Shown here in pieces: positions 16,954-25,323 of a stretch of 64,000 nucleotides of DNA. The DNA is taken from NCBI RefSeq assembly GCF_900109205.1, contig NZ_FNZB01000001.1:558001-622000 (forward strand), given 5' to 3'. Both the position numbers and the translations under genes were made by a program. Every line of letters starts with the position of its first letter. Positions within the stretch are counted from its first letter, which is position 1. This stretch comes from Sphingomonas sp. OV641 (lineage in GTDB: Bacteria > Pseudomonadota > Alphaproteobacteria > Sphingomonadales > Sphingomonadaceae). A model generated the notes under the pieces. The model worked only from the letters and a program-made list of their open reading frames with translations, did not search any database and was not told the DNA's origin.

Positions 16954-18777
16954 ATGAATCGTCAGATCGTATCGCTCGCCGCCCTCGCGGCGACGCTTGT
17001 CGCCGTTCCCGTGGCGGCCCAGCAGGCGACCTCGCCCGCAGTCACGCCTGCTCAGGCAGATGCGTTTGTCGCGGCGGCAGAAAAGAAGCTTGCGGATGCC
17101 AGCGTGGATGGCGCGCGGATCGCCTGGGTGAACGCGACCTATATCACCGACGATACCGACGCGCTCGCCGCCAAGGCCGGTGGCGAATATACCGAGCTTC
17201 AGGTGAAGCTCGCGACGCAAGCCGCCAAATATCGCGCGCTGCCCGGCCTGTCGGCGGACACCCGCCGCAAGCTCGATCTTCTGGTCGGCGGGATCACCCT
17301 GCCGGCGCCCACCCGCGCAGGGGCAGCGGAGGAGCTGTCCACGCTCTTCACCAAGATGGGCTCCAGCTACGGCAAGGGCCGCGGAACGCTGAACGGCCAG
17401 CCGATCAACGGCTCGGACATCGAGGCGGCGATGGGCGATGAGCGTGATCCCGCCAAGCTGAAGGAAATGTGGGTCAGCTGGCACGACAATGTCGGCGCGC
17501 CGATGCGCCAGGATTATGTCGCCGCGACCAAGCTGACCAACGAGGGCGCGGTTGGGTTGGGCTTCAAGGACGCAGGCGCGCTGTGGCGGTCCGGCTATGA
17601 CATGAAGCCTGACGAATTCGCCGCGCTCACCGATAAGCTCTGGGGTGAGGTGGAGCCGCTGTACCAGGCGCTGCACACCTATGTTCGCTGGAAGCTCAAT
17701 GAGAAGTACGGCGACGCCGTGCAGCCCAAGACCGGCCCGATCCGCGCCGACCTGCTCGGCAACATGTGGGCACAGGAATGGGGCAACATCTATGACGTCG
17801 TGGCGCCGGCCGGTGCGGGCGACTTAGGCTATGACATCGGCGATCTGCTCAAGGCGAAGCAGTACGATCCGGTGAAGATGGTGAAGACCGGTGAGGGTTT
17901 CTATTCCTCGCTCGGCTTTGCGCCTCTGCCCGAGACGTTCTGGAAGCGGTCGCAGATCGTGAAGCCGCAGGATCGCGAGGTGATCTGTCACGCCAGTGCC
18001 TGGGACGTCGACAATGTCGACGACCTGCGCATCAAGATGTGCACCAAGGTGAATTCGGATGACTTCGTCACCATCCACCACGAGCTCGGCCACAATTACT
18101 ATCAGCGCGCCTACAATCAGCAGCCGTTCCTGTACAAGAACGGTGCGAATGACGGCTTCCACGAGGCGATCGGCGACTTCGTCGCACTGTCGATCACGCC
18201 GGACTATCTGGTGAAGATCAACCTGCTCGATCAGGCGAAGGTGCCGGCGGCGGACAAGGATGTCGGTCTGCTGCTGCGCCAAGCGATGGACAAGGTGGCG
18301 TTCCTGCCTTTCGGGCTGATGGTGGACAAATACCGCTGGCAGCTGTTCTCGGGCGAGATCCCCGCTGGCCAGATGCAGGCGGGCTGGGACAAGCTGCGCC
18401 TACAGTACCAGGGCATCGTTCCCCCGGTCGCACGTGACGAAACCAAGTTCGATGCCGGCGCCAAGTATCACGTTGCGGCGGGAGTGCCGTACACGCGCTA
18501 CTTCCTGGCGCGCATTCTCCAGTTCCAGTTCTACGAGGCAGCGTGCAAGCAGGCTGGCTGGAAGGGGCCGCTCCACCGTTGTTCCTTCTACGGCGACAAG
18601 GACGTGGGCGCGAAGCTCGATGCGATGCTGAAGATGGGTCAGTCCAAGCCCTGGCCGGACGCGCTTCAGGCCTTCACGGGCATGCGCGACATGTCGGGGA
18701 AGGCGATGGTCGCCTATTTCGCCCCGCTGAAGAAGTGGCTCGATCAGCAGAACAAGGGAAAGCCGAGCGGCTGGTAA
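16954..18777 (+). CDS. M2 family metallopeptidase (ACE-like peptidyl-dipeptidase)
   Basis: Exported zinc peptidase (607 aa) related to angiotensin-converting enzyme, which removes C-terminal dipeptides. It has a signal peptide (MNRQIVSLAALAATLVAVPVAA), gluzincin motif H376-E-L-G-H380 and third ligand E404 in FHEAIGDF. A C-terminal region with PYTRYFLARILQFQFYEAACK matches the M2 chloride/substrate-binding segment. Length agrees with single-domain bacterial members. It is periplasmic and monocistronic. With the S9 peptidase upstream it suggests active peptide utilisation. Confidence 0.94.
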   Translation: MNRQIVSLAALAATLVAVPVAAQQATSPAVTPAQADAFVAAAEKKLADASVDGARIAWVNATYITDDTDALAAKAGGEYTELQVKLATQAAKYRALPGLSADTRRKLDLLVGGITLPAPTRAGAAEELSTLFTKMGSSYGKGRGTLNGQPINGSDIEAAMGDERDPAKLKEMWVSWHDNVGAPMRQDYVAATKLTNEGAVGLGFKDAGALWRSGYDMKPDEFAALTDKLWGEVEPLYQALHTYVRWKLNEKYGDAVQPKTGPIRADLLGNMWAQEWGNIYDVVAPAGAGDLGYDIGDLLKAKQYDPVKMVKTGEGFYSSLGFAPLPETFWKRSQIVKPQDREVICHASAWDVDNVDDLRIKMCTKVNSDDFVTIHHELGHNYYQRAYNQQPFLYKNGANDGFHEAIGDFVALSITPDYLVKINLLDQAKVPAADKDVGLLLRQAMDKVAFLPFGLMVDKYRWQLFSGEIPAGQMQAGWDKLRLQYQGIVPPVARDETKFDAGAKYHVAAGVPYTRYFLARILQFQFYEAACKQAGWKGPLHRCSFYGDKDVGAKLDAMLKMGQSKPWPDALQAFTGMRDMSGKAMVAYFAPLKKWLDQQNKGKPSGW

Positions 18778-18790
18778 TAGCCAGAAACAA

Positions 18791-18825
18791 TGAACACCGC
18801 TTCATGCGACATGAAGCGGTGTTCA
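18791..18825. terminator. Perfect 16-bp inverted repeat after the M2 peptidase gene
   Basis: TGAACACCGCTTCATG (18791-18806) pairs perfectly with 18810-18825 around CGA, in the gap between two convergent genes. There is no U-tract on either side, so it may protect 3' ends or act as a bidirectional pause or terminator. Confidence 0.6.
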
Positions 18826-18857
18826 CGTGATTGATTCGGCAAGCGCTTTAGGCGTCG

Positions 18858-19415
18858 CTATTCGGGTATGACGTTCTCGTCTGCGATGCCGGCTTCGAAG
18901 GATTTCGATGCATCCTCGCCGTCAGGCATGTGCGCCTTCTTCGCCTTATCATCGGGCGAGCTGCTCGTGCCGGCCGGCTTCTCGCTTGTTGCGGAGGCGG
19001 GCTGATCGTCGGCCTGCTTCTTCGGTGTCGAACCGCGTAGCGACAGCAATGCGGCCGTCGCCGCGGCACCAACGGCGGCGAGCCCGCCTGCAATGGCGGC
19101 CTTGCTCTTCCAGACGGGTGGCTTGTCCGTCTCGGCGCTCGACTGTGCCTTCGGCTTCGCAGGCCGTTTGGGTGGCGGCGTCGCACGTTTGGTCGAGCGC
19201 GGCTTCGGCGGGGCCGGTGACTTTCTGGCCGGCGCGGGCTTTGCGGCGCTTTCACTCGCTTCCGCCGCAGGCTTCCGGCGCGGCTTGGCAGCCGGCTTGT
19301 CTGCGGCCGACTTCGCCGTGGAGCTCTTGCGCGGAGCCCGCCGGGCGGGCGGCTTGGGCGCAGCGGCAGGCGGCGTTTCTTCGTTGTCGGCCAAGGTCAG
19401 CTCCCCATACTGCAT
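18858..19415 (-). CDS. Lys/Ala/Pro-rich hypothetical protein with one membrane segment
   Basis: 185-aa protein of no family I can name. Residues about 17-100 are a basic, low-complexity Ala/Pro/Lys/Arg stretch resembling histone H1 tails (APRKSSTAKSAADKPAAK). A single hydrophobic segment follows (about 108-128, AAIAGGLAAVGAAATAALLSLRG), then an acidic/polar C-terminus (DDKAKKAHMPDGEDASKSF). The H1-like composition suggests nucleic-acid or polyanion binding, and the hydrophobic helix suggests membrane attachment; both are inferences from composition. Convergent with the M2 peptidase and downstream of amn. Confidence 0.7.
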   Translation of the reverse strand: MQYGELTLADNEETPPAAAPKPPARRAPRKSSTAKSAADKPAAKPRRKPAAEASESAAKPAPARKSPAPPKPRSTKRATPPPKRPAKPKAQSSAETDKPPVWKSKAAIAGGLAAVGAAATAALLSLRGSTPKKQADDQPASATSEKPAGTSSSPDDKAKKAHMPDGEDASKSFEAGIADENVIPE

Positions 19416-19470
19416 GAATGGGGAGCGTAACGCAGCGACCCGATGAAACGTTTCCTCACCGCAACGTCGC

Positions 19471-20901
19471 TTAGCGGAATGGCGGCTCGTTGAAGGCGCG
19501 CAGCTTGCGGCTGTGCAGCTTCTGCCCCTCGCGGCGCAGCTCTTCGCAAGTCTCGATCCCGATCCGCATATGTTCGGAAATCGCCCGCTCGTAGAAGCGG
19601 TTGGCCTGGCCCGGCAATTTGAGCTCGCCGTGCAACGGCTTGTCGGACACGCACAGCAGGGTTCCGTATGGAACGCGGAAGCGGAAGCCCTGCGCCGCGA
19701 TTGTTGCCGATTCCATGTCGATCCCGACTGCGCGGCTGAGCGAGAAGCGTAGCGCCGACCGGCTGTAGCGAAGCTCCCAGTTGCGATCGTCCGTCGTGAC
19801 GATCGTGCCGGTGCGCAGGCGCCGCTTCAGTTCCTCGCCGGATTGACCGGAGACTGTTTCGGCGGCTCGTGCCAGCGCCTGCTGCACCTCCGCGATGGCG
19901 GGGACAGGGATCTCGGGCGGCAGCATATCATCCAGCACATGGTCGTCGCGGAGATAGGCGTGCGCCAGGACATAGTCCCCGATGCGCTGCGACGGCCGCA
20001 GCCCGCCGCAGTGGCCGATCATCATCCAGGCATCCGGCCGGGTCACGGCCAAATGATCGGTGATCGTCTTCGCGTTGGACGGGCCGACGCCGATGTTGAC
20101 CAGGGTGATGCCGGCGCGATCCGGCGCCATGAGGTGGTAGGCCGGCATTTGGAGCCGCCGCCATGCCGTGTCATCCAGCATCGCGGGATCATCCCCGGGA
20201 CGGAACATCACGCCGCCGGGGCCGGCCAGTGCGGTGAAGCGGCTGTCGCCATCTACCTGCGCCGTGGCCCAGCGGACGAATTCGTCGACGTAGCGGTGAT
20301 AGTTGGTGAACAGCACATACCGCTGGACATGCTCCGGCGCCGTGCCGGTATAGTGCCGCAGGCGGGCGAGGCTGAAATCGGTGCGAAGCCCGTCGAAGAG
20401 GGCGAGCGGGCGCGTTCCGTCGATCGACGCCCACAATCCATCCGCAATCTCGTCACCGATATGGGCAAGTTCGGTTGCCGGGAAATGCCGGGCGAGTTCG
20501 GCCGCGGAGACTTCGTCCAGGCTGAGCGCGTGACCCGCATCAAGCACGTAGGGGAAGGGGATCTCCGTTGCGCCCGGAACCGCTTCGACCGAAACCTCAT
20601 AATCCTCGATCAGCAGGGTAAGCTGCTCGATCAGGTATTCGGCGAACAAGCCGGGCTTTGTTACGGAGATGCGGTATTCGCCGGGCGTGACCAGCCGGCC
20701 GAACGAGCGCAGCGGGGCAGGGCGATCGATGCCACCCAGGAACCTCAGACGAATTTCCGGATAAGCAAACGAGCCGTCACGGCGCGATTCGGGCGAGGGC
20801 GCCACACCCTTGGTCAGGTAAAGGTTCAGTGCGGCTTGTAAGCGGGCAACAGCGTCGGTGTAGAGCCGGTCTAGTTCGGCAACGATCTCTTGTGCAGTCA
20901 T
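19471..20901 (-). CDS. amn: AMP nucleosidase
   Basis: Hydrolyses AMP to adenine and ribose-5-phosphate in purine salvage (476 aa, the usual length). An N-terminal regulatory domain (AMP_N-type, about residues 1-185) precedes a nucleoside-phosphorylase-like catalytic domain. Recognisable segments are ITLVNIGVGPSNAKTITDHLAV, MIGHCGGLRPSQRIGDYVLAHAY and GIDMESATIAAQGFRFRVPYGTLLCVSDKPLHGE. It is on the minus strand, downstream of a small membrane protein gene, with no obvious shared promoter. Confidence 0.95.
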   Translation of the reverse strand: MTAQEIVAELDRLYTDAVARLQAALNLYLTKGVAPSPESRRDGSFAYPEIRLRFLGGIDRPAPLRSFGRLVTPGEYRISVTKPGLFAEYLIEQLTLLIEDYEVSVEAVPGATEIPFPYVLDAGHALSLDEVSAAELARHFPATELAHIGDEIADGLWASIDGTRPLALFDGLRTDFSLARLRHYTGTAPEHVQRYVLFTNYHRYVDEFVRWATAQVDGDSRFTALAGPGGVMFRPGDDPAMLDDTAWRRLQMPAYHLMAPDRAGITLVNIGVGPSNAKTITDHLAVTRPDAWMMIGHCGGLRPSQRIGDYVLAHAYLRDDHVLDDMLPPEIPVPAIAEVQQALARAAETVSGQSGEELKRRLRTGTIVTTDDRNWELRYSRSALRFSLSRAVGIDMESATIAAQGFRFRVPYGTLLCVSDKPLHGELKLPGQANRFYERAISEHMRIGIETCEELRREGQKLHSRKLRAFNEPPFR

Positions 20902-20939
20902 CGCGGATTGTTACGCCGCGGCGGTGACACTGGCAAGAC

Positions 20940-20966
20940 GCCGCTCCGCTGCGTGCGCGGAGCGGC
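20940..20966 (-). terminator. Hairpin downstream of the 83-aa membrane protein gene
   Basis: GCCGCTCCGC (20940-20949) pairs perfectly with GCGGAGCGGC (20957-20966). On the minus strand it lies nine bases after the stop at 20976, followed only by GTCTTG, so termination is plausible but the U-tract is weak. Confidence 0.45.
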
Positions 20967-20975
20967 CCTGGTTCA

Positions 20976-21227
20976 TCAGTGTTTGGTTTTGCCCTTGCCG
21001 GTTTCCGGCTGGCTGCGCCGGCTGGCGGCGTAAGCGGCACCGCCCACGGCGGCAGCGACACCGGCGATGATGCCCGCTGTCGCATAGGGATGCTCCTTGG
21101 CAGCATCCACGGTCGCGGTGGTGGCGGAGTTCATCCGCGCCTGAGCGTCACCGGCAGCGTTACGTGCGCGCTCCGCCAGGGTGGCTGAGTCCTTCTGGCC
21201 CGCATCGGTGTGGGTTGCGTTGGTCAT
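20976..21227 (-). CDS. Small membrane-anchored stress-type protein
   Basis: 83-aa protein with an N-terminal Ala/Thr/Asp-rich helix (AERARNAAGDAQARMNSATTA), a YATAGIIAGVAAAVGGAAYAA hydrophobic segment (about residues 47-67) and a short basic tail. The layout resembles DUF883/ElaB-like proteins, which are often ribosome- or membrane-associated in stationary phase; I am not certain of the family. The ATG at 21227 has an ideal AAGGAGGA SD. An upstream in-frame start at 21257 lacks one. Confidence 0.75.
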   Translation of the reverse strand: MTNATHTDAGQKDSATLAERARNAAGDAQARMNSATTATVDAAKEHPYATAGIIAGVAAAVGGAAYAASRRSQPETGKGKTKH

Positions 21228-21269
21228 GCCATTCCTCCTTCGAAGATAGCCGACCAACGCGTGCCTTGA

Positions 21270-21749
21270 TCAGAGGTTGCCGAGAAGGTGATCCGCCGAG
21301 CTGACCTTGAACTCGCCCGGCGCCTCGACATGGAGTTGCTCCACCACGCCGTCGTTGACGATCATGGCATAGCGTTGGCTACGCTTGCCCATGCCGAACT
21401 TCGACCCATCCATGGACAGGCCGAGCGCTTCGGCAAAGTCTCCGTTGCCATCGGCGAGCATGGTCACGTCGGAAGCGCCGGCTGACTTCGACCATGCGCC
21501 AAGCACGAACGGATCATTCACGGAGGTGCAGGCAATCTCGTCGATCCCCTTCGCCTTCAGCTCGGCGGCCTTTTCGACGAAGCCGGGCAGGTGCTTCGCG
21601 GAGCAAGTCGGGGTGAAGGCGCCCGGAACCGCGAACAGGGCAATTCGACGACCAGCGAAATAATCCTGCGCGTCAATCGCTTCAGGGCCGTTTTCCGTCG
21701 CTTTCACAAGAGTAGTCCCGGGCAGCTTGTCCCCGACCTTGATCGTCAT
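21270..21749 (-). CDS. Peroxiredoxin, Prx5-type
   Basis: Thiol peroxidase (159 aa) of the redoxin/AhpC-TSA family, Prx5 branch. It reduces H2O2 and organic hydroperoxides. The peroxidatic Cys49 is in VPGAFTPTCSAKHLPGF. I see no second (resolving) cysteine in the usual Prx5 position other than Cys74 in EIACTSVND, the conserved non-resolving site, so reduction may need glutathione/glutaredoxin. The protein is likely cytoplasmic. It is divergent from yqgE with about 100 bases between. Confidence 0.93.
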   Translation of the reverse strand: MTIKVGDKLPGTTLVKATENGPEAIDAQDYFAGRRIALFAVPGAFTPTCSAKHLPGFVEKAAELKAKGIDEIACTSVNDPFVLGAWSKSAGASDVTMLADGNGDFAEALGLSMDGSKFGMGKRSQRYAMIVNDGVVEQLHVEAPGEFKVSSADHLLGNL

Positions 21750-21852
21750 TCGAATTCTCCTGCAGCCGCTTGTTGCGGTCAGCCTCTCCTCGCAATGCCG
21801 TGGCTTCTTTTCAAGCGTGACGACCCGGCGTCGCTCGGCTTAGAGTAACTCT

Positions 21853-22413
21853 ATGGAGACAGCGACCTTTCTCACCGGCCAGTTCCTCCTCGCCATGCCC
21901 GGGATCGGCGATCCGCGATTTCAGCAAGCGGTGATCGCCGTTTGCGCGCATGACACAAAGGGGGCGATCGGCATCGGAATCGGCGCTCAACTCGCCGGGC
22001 TCGGACTGCACGACGTGCTGGAGCAGGTGAGCATCGATCCCGGCGAGACGCCGAATGCGCCCATTCATTTCGGTGGTCCTGTCGAGACGCGCCGCGGCTT
22101 TGTTCTGCATTCGCGTGACTGGAGCGGCCAGGACACTATCGACGTGGCCGGCAAATGGGCGCTTTCCGGAACGCTCGACGCCTTGCGCGCGATCGCTTCG
22201 GGCAAGGGGCCGGGGCGCTGGCTGGTCGCTCTTGGCTACGCCGGATGGGGCGCAGGTCAGCTCGATGACGAGATGACGCGGCATGGCTGGCTGAACGTGA
22301 ACGACGACGAGGGCATGTTGTTCGACACGGGCACGGCGGACCGATGGAGCCGCGGGTTCAGCGCCGCCGGCATCGACCCCAGGCTGCTCGGCAGTGAGAG
22401 CGGGCACGCCTGA
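21853..22413 (+). CDS. YqgE/AlgH family protein (UPF0301)
   Basis: 186-aa cytoplasmic protein of the AlgH/YqgE family, recognised by FLTGQFLLAMPGIGDPRFQQAVI at the start and VALGYAGWGAGQLDDEM in the second half. AlgH is linked to alginate regulation in Pseudomonas, but the biochemical role of the family is unsettled. The gene stands alone on the plus strand and converges with the methyltransferase gene. Confidence 0.93.
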   Translation: METATFLTGQFLLAMPGIGDPRFQQAVIAVCAHDTKGAIGIGIGAQLAGLGLHDVLEQVSIDPGETPNAPIHFGGPVETRRGFVLHSRDWSGQDTIDVAGKWALSGTLDALRAIASGKGPGRWLVALGYAGWGAGQLDDEMTRHGWLNVNDDEGMLFDTGTADRWSRGFSAAGIDPRLLGSESGHA

Positions 22414-22450
22414 ACGATCTGTATGCGCGAGACCTGCGCGGTGAGGACGG

Positions 22451-23392
22451 TCAACCCTGTGCGCCATGATAGACCGCGGGCATTTGCTGAGGCGTCAGAC
22501 CCGTCTCGCTTTTGCGGCCCATGAGGTAGAAGCCGCTTGCGGCATCGCTCGCATAGGCTGCGGGGATGAGCGGATCGAACGCCGCCAGCCAGAAGAACGA
22601 CAGCTTGGCGACCTTCCCGGCAGCGACGGAGCGAAACAGCCCACGAACGAAATAGTCGATGGACCAGAGCATCTGCGTGCCGGCGCCGCCGCAAACGCCG
22701 GTGCGGATCGCCTCAAACCGGCGGAACAGCCAGCGATGCCCGCTCGCCGTGAAGCGGAGGAAGTCATAGGCACCTTCGTGCACATGCTGAAGGAACGGCG
22801 TTTCAGCATAAGCGATACCCCCTGGCCGCAGGACGCGCCATATCTCGTCCACGACGACCTGTGGTTCCAGCACATGTTCGAGAACGGCCTGAACCACCAC
22901 GCCGTCGACGCTGGCGTCGGCTAATGGGATTTGGTGCGCATCCGCGACGAGCTGTGCCAAGGGAGACGCATATACGTCCAGCGCTACCACGCGAATGGTG
23001 GGATGTTCGTAGAGCGGCGCCATTCCTTGTCCGATCGTGCCACCCCCGACGACAAGCACCACCGGACGGTCGTTGTCCCTCAGCAGCAGCCGGATGAATT
23101 CCTGAACGTTCTCGCTGGTGATTTTCTTTGGCGGCGAAAGGAGGCGTTTCACCTGCGAGCGCAGCCCATCGAAGCGCGGTCGGCGCACCTGGCTCTCCGC
23201 TTGGTTGGCGAGCAGGGCTTCCTGCGAGAAGATGGAGCGGCTGAAATCCACGAGTACCGGCGCGTGGCCGACGAAGCTGAACCTAGTGGACGTATCCGCT
23301 TCGTCCACCAGGCTTGTTTCGCAACGTGTCAGTGGCCCGCCCGTCACCGGCGAGCGCAACAGCGGCGCGATCTCTTCAAGGGAAACAAGCAT
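22451..23392 (-). CDS. Class I SAM-dependent methyltransferase
   Basis: About 313 aa from ATG 23392. An N-terminal segment resembling a Trm112-like module (LLRSPVTGGPLTRC ... HAPVLVDF) is followed by a Rossmann methyltransferase domain. Its motif I is VVLVVGGGTIGQGMAPLY, the D of ALDVYA is the likely ribose-binding acid, and IPLADASVDGVVVQAVLEHVLEP / IWRVLRPGGIAYAETPFLQHVHEG are motifs II-IV. The zinc cysteines of the Trm112-like part are absent. The substrate is unknown; relatives often sit in cell-surface polysaccharide gene sets, but none is present here. A 33-residue upstream extension without SD was not used. Confidence 0.85.
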   Translation of the reverse strand: MLVSLEEIAPLLRSPVTGGPLTRCETSLVDEADTSTRFSFVGHAPVLVDFSRSIFSQEALLANQAESQVRRPRFDGLRSQVKRLLSPPKKITSENVQEFIRLLLRDNDRPVVLVVGGGTIGQGMAPLYEHPTIRVVALDVYASPLAQLVADAHQIPLADASVDGVVVQAVLEHVLEPQVVVDEIWRVLRPGGIAYAETPFLQHVHEGAYDFLRFTASGHRWLFRRFEAIRTGVCGGAGTQMLWSIDYFVRGLFRSVAAGKVAKLSFFWLAAFDPLIPAAYASDAASGFYLMGRKSETGLTPQQMPAVYHGAQG

Positions 23393-23695
23393 GGAGCGAT
23401 CGTACGCACCGCCGCACCATCCAGCGACAGTGCCTCTTGAGCTAAGGATGGAGGCATGGGGATGGGATTGTTGCTGAACTGAGCACGCCAACCCCGCAGG
23501 GTGATTATGTCAGACCTGGGTACAAAGGGGCTATGTCAATTCCTCCAACGGGTGAGGAGCGCAGCTACACAGACCGGCTTCGGCTGAGATATAAAGATAT
23601 CTTTATATTTGTAATCAGGAGGGGCGGGCGTTATGTCTGGCGGTATGCCGGCCGGTGATAGGCCTTGGCCGGCGTCACTTTCCTGGAGACCCGTA
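23393..23695 (+). promoter_or_regulatory. Divergent control region and ahcY leader
   Basis: 303 bases without an assigned gene. It holds the upstream side of the methyltransferase, the 20-bp palindrome at 23589-23608, an SD-preceded ATG at 23633 in frame with ahcY, and a hairpin GCCGGCC (23647-23653)/GGCCGGC (23667-23673). I compared it from memory with SAM-II, SAM/SAH and SAH aptamers and found no convincing match. Confidence 0.5.
23589..23608. promoter_or_regulatory. Perfect 20-bp palindrome upstream of ahcY
   Basis: The half-site ATATAAAGAT is followed directly by its exact reverse complement. An AT-rich perfect dyad of this size just before the S-adenosylhomocysteine hydrolase gene fits an operator for an ArsR-family SAH/SAM-responsive repressor (SahR/SamR type). 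The regulator assignment is inference from gene context and site style. Confidence 0.65.
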
Positions 23696-25117
23696 GTGGC
23701 CACCGTTCTCGATCGTCCCACCACCACCGACTATGTCATCAAGGACATCGGCCTTGCCGATTTCGGCCGCGCCGAGATCAACATCGCCGAGACGGAGATG
23801 CCGGGCCTGATGGCGCTGCGCGAGGAATATGGCGCGTCGCAGCCGCTGAAGGGCGCGCGCATCACCGGCTCGCTGCACATGACGATCCAGACCGCGGTGC
23901 TGATCGAGACGCTGACGGCGCTGGGTGCCGACGTCCGCTGGGCGACGTGCAACATCTTCTCGACGCAGGACCATGCCGCGGCCGCGATCGCCGCAGCCGG
24001 CATCCCGGTGTTCGCGGTAAAGGGCGAGAGCCTGGCCGATTACTGGGACTATGTCGGCAGCATCTTCGATTGGGATGACGGCAACGGCCAGACCGCCAAC
24101 ATCATCCTCGACGATGGCGGCGACGCGACGATGTTCGCGCTCTGGGGCGCCAAGCTCGAAGCCGGCGCTTCCTTTGGCGAGCCGGAGAATGCTGAAGAGG
24201 TCGAGTTCCAGCGCGCGCTCAAGGCGTTCATCGCCAAGAAGCCGGGCTATCTCACCGAGACGGTCAAGAACCTGAAGGGCGTTTCGGAAGAGACCACCAC
24301 CGGCGTCCACCGCCTGTACGAGATCGCCAAGAAGGGCGAGCTGCCGTTCCCCGCGATCAACGTCAATGACTCGGTGACCAAGTCGAAGTTCGATAATCTT
24401 TACGGCTGCAAGGAATCGCTCGTCGACGCGATCCGCCGTGCCACCGACGTGATGCTCGCCGGCAAGGTCGCCTGCGTCGCCGGCTTTGGCGATGTTGGAA
24501 AGGGCTCCGCGCAGTCGCTGCGTAATGGCGGCGCGCGCGTGCTCGTTACCGAGATCGACCCGATCTGCGCGTTGCAGGCGGCAATGGAAGGCTTCGAAGT
24601 CGTGACGATGGACGAGGCGGTGAAGCGCGCCGACATCTTCGTCACCGCGACCGGCAACGCTGATGTGATCACCGCCGATCACATGAAGGCGATGAAGCCG
24701 ATGTCGATCGTGTGCAACATCGGCCACTTCGACAGTGAGATCCAGATCGCCGCGCTCGACAATTACGAGTGGACCGAAGTGAAGCCGGGAACCGACCTGG
24801 TGAAGTTCCCGGACGGCAAGCAGATCATCATCCTCGCCAAGGGTCGTCTGGTGAATTTGGGCTGTGCGACCGGTCACCCGTCGTTCGTGATGAGCGCGTC
24901 GTTCACCAATCAGACGCTGGCGCAGATCGAGTTGTGGACCAAGGGCGAGAACTACAAGAATGAAGTGTACGTCCTGCCCAAGCACCTCGACGAGAAGGTT
25001 GCGGCGCTGCACCTCGAGAAGCTGGGCGTGCAGCTGTCGAAGCTGACAGCTAAGCAGGCGGGCTACATCGGCGTGCCGGTCGAGGGGCCGTTCAAGCCGG
25101 ATCACTATCGCTACTGA
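23696..25117 (+). CDS. ahcY: Adenosylhomocysteinase
   Basis: Hydrolyses S-adenosylhomocysteine to homocysteine and adenosine in the methyl cycle, with bound NAD (473 aa from GTG 23696). Signature segments are [45 protein letters not shown] and the NAD site [16 protein letters not shown]. The C-terminal KPDHYRY is complete. GTG 23696 has an SD (GGAG, spacing 7) and gives the family N-terminus [18 protein letters not shown]. The ATG at 23633 also has a strong SD and would add 21 residues with no family similarity. Expression is probably controlled through the upstream palindrome. Confidence 0.96.
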   Translation: MATVLDRPTTTDYVIKDIGLADFGRAEINIAETEMPGLMALREEYGASQPLKGARITGSLHMTIQTAVLIETLTALGADVRWATCNIFSTQDHAAAAIAAAGIPVFAVKGESLADYWDYVGSIFDWDDGNGQTANIILDDGGDATMFALWGAKLEAGASFGEPENAEEVEFQRALKAFIAKKPGYLTETVKNLKGVSEETTTGVHRLYEIAKKGELPFPAINVNDSVTKSKFDNLYGCKESLVDAIRRATDVMLAGKVACVAGFGDVGKGSAQSLRNGGARVLVTEIDPICALQAAMEGFEVVTMDEAVKRADIFVTATGNADVITADHMKAMKPMSIVCNIGHFDSEIQIAALDNYEWTEVKPGTDLVKFPDGKQIIILAKGRLVNLGCATGHPSFVMSASFTNQTLAQIELWTKGENYKNEVYVLPKHLDEKVAALHLEKLGVQLSKLTAKQAGYIGVPVEGPFKPDHYRY

Positions 25118-25136
25118 TGCGCTGATCCACGGTGCA

Positions 25137-25171
25137 AACGGCGGTCGCTCGCGAGAGCGGCCGCCGTTTTC
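25137..25171 (+). terminator. Intrinsic terminator after ahcY
   Basis: AACGGCGG-T-CGCTC (25137-25150) pairs with GAGCG-G-CCGCCGTT (25155-25168) around GCGA, ending in TTTTC. It lies 19 bases after the stop codon. Confidence 0.9.
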
Positions 25172-25323
25172 GTTTCGGCTCCGTGTAACCCTGGTGCAAC
25201 ACGTTCCAAGGCAATGTAGTTAACGCTACGGAAAGCTTGCATCCAAGGCGCAGTACGAAGAGTTGAGCCCCCCAAAATCAAGAGCGCCGAAACGGGCGCC
25301 CCGATCAGTAAAAGGGCTTAGTC

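Noticed and set aside
23555..23600. SAH riboswitch suggested by GAGGAGCGCAGC upstream of ahcY
   Set aside because: The first element is reminiscent, but the downstream conserved segments of the aptamer are missing.
23675..25105. 476-codon open frame antisense to ahcY
   Set aside because: Complete overlap with a well-supported gene, and no recognisable protein motif.
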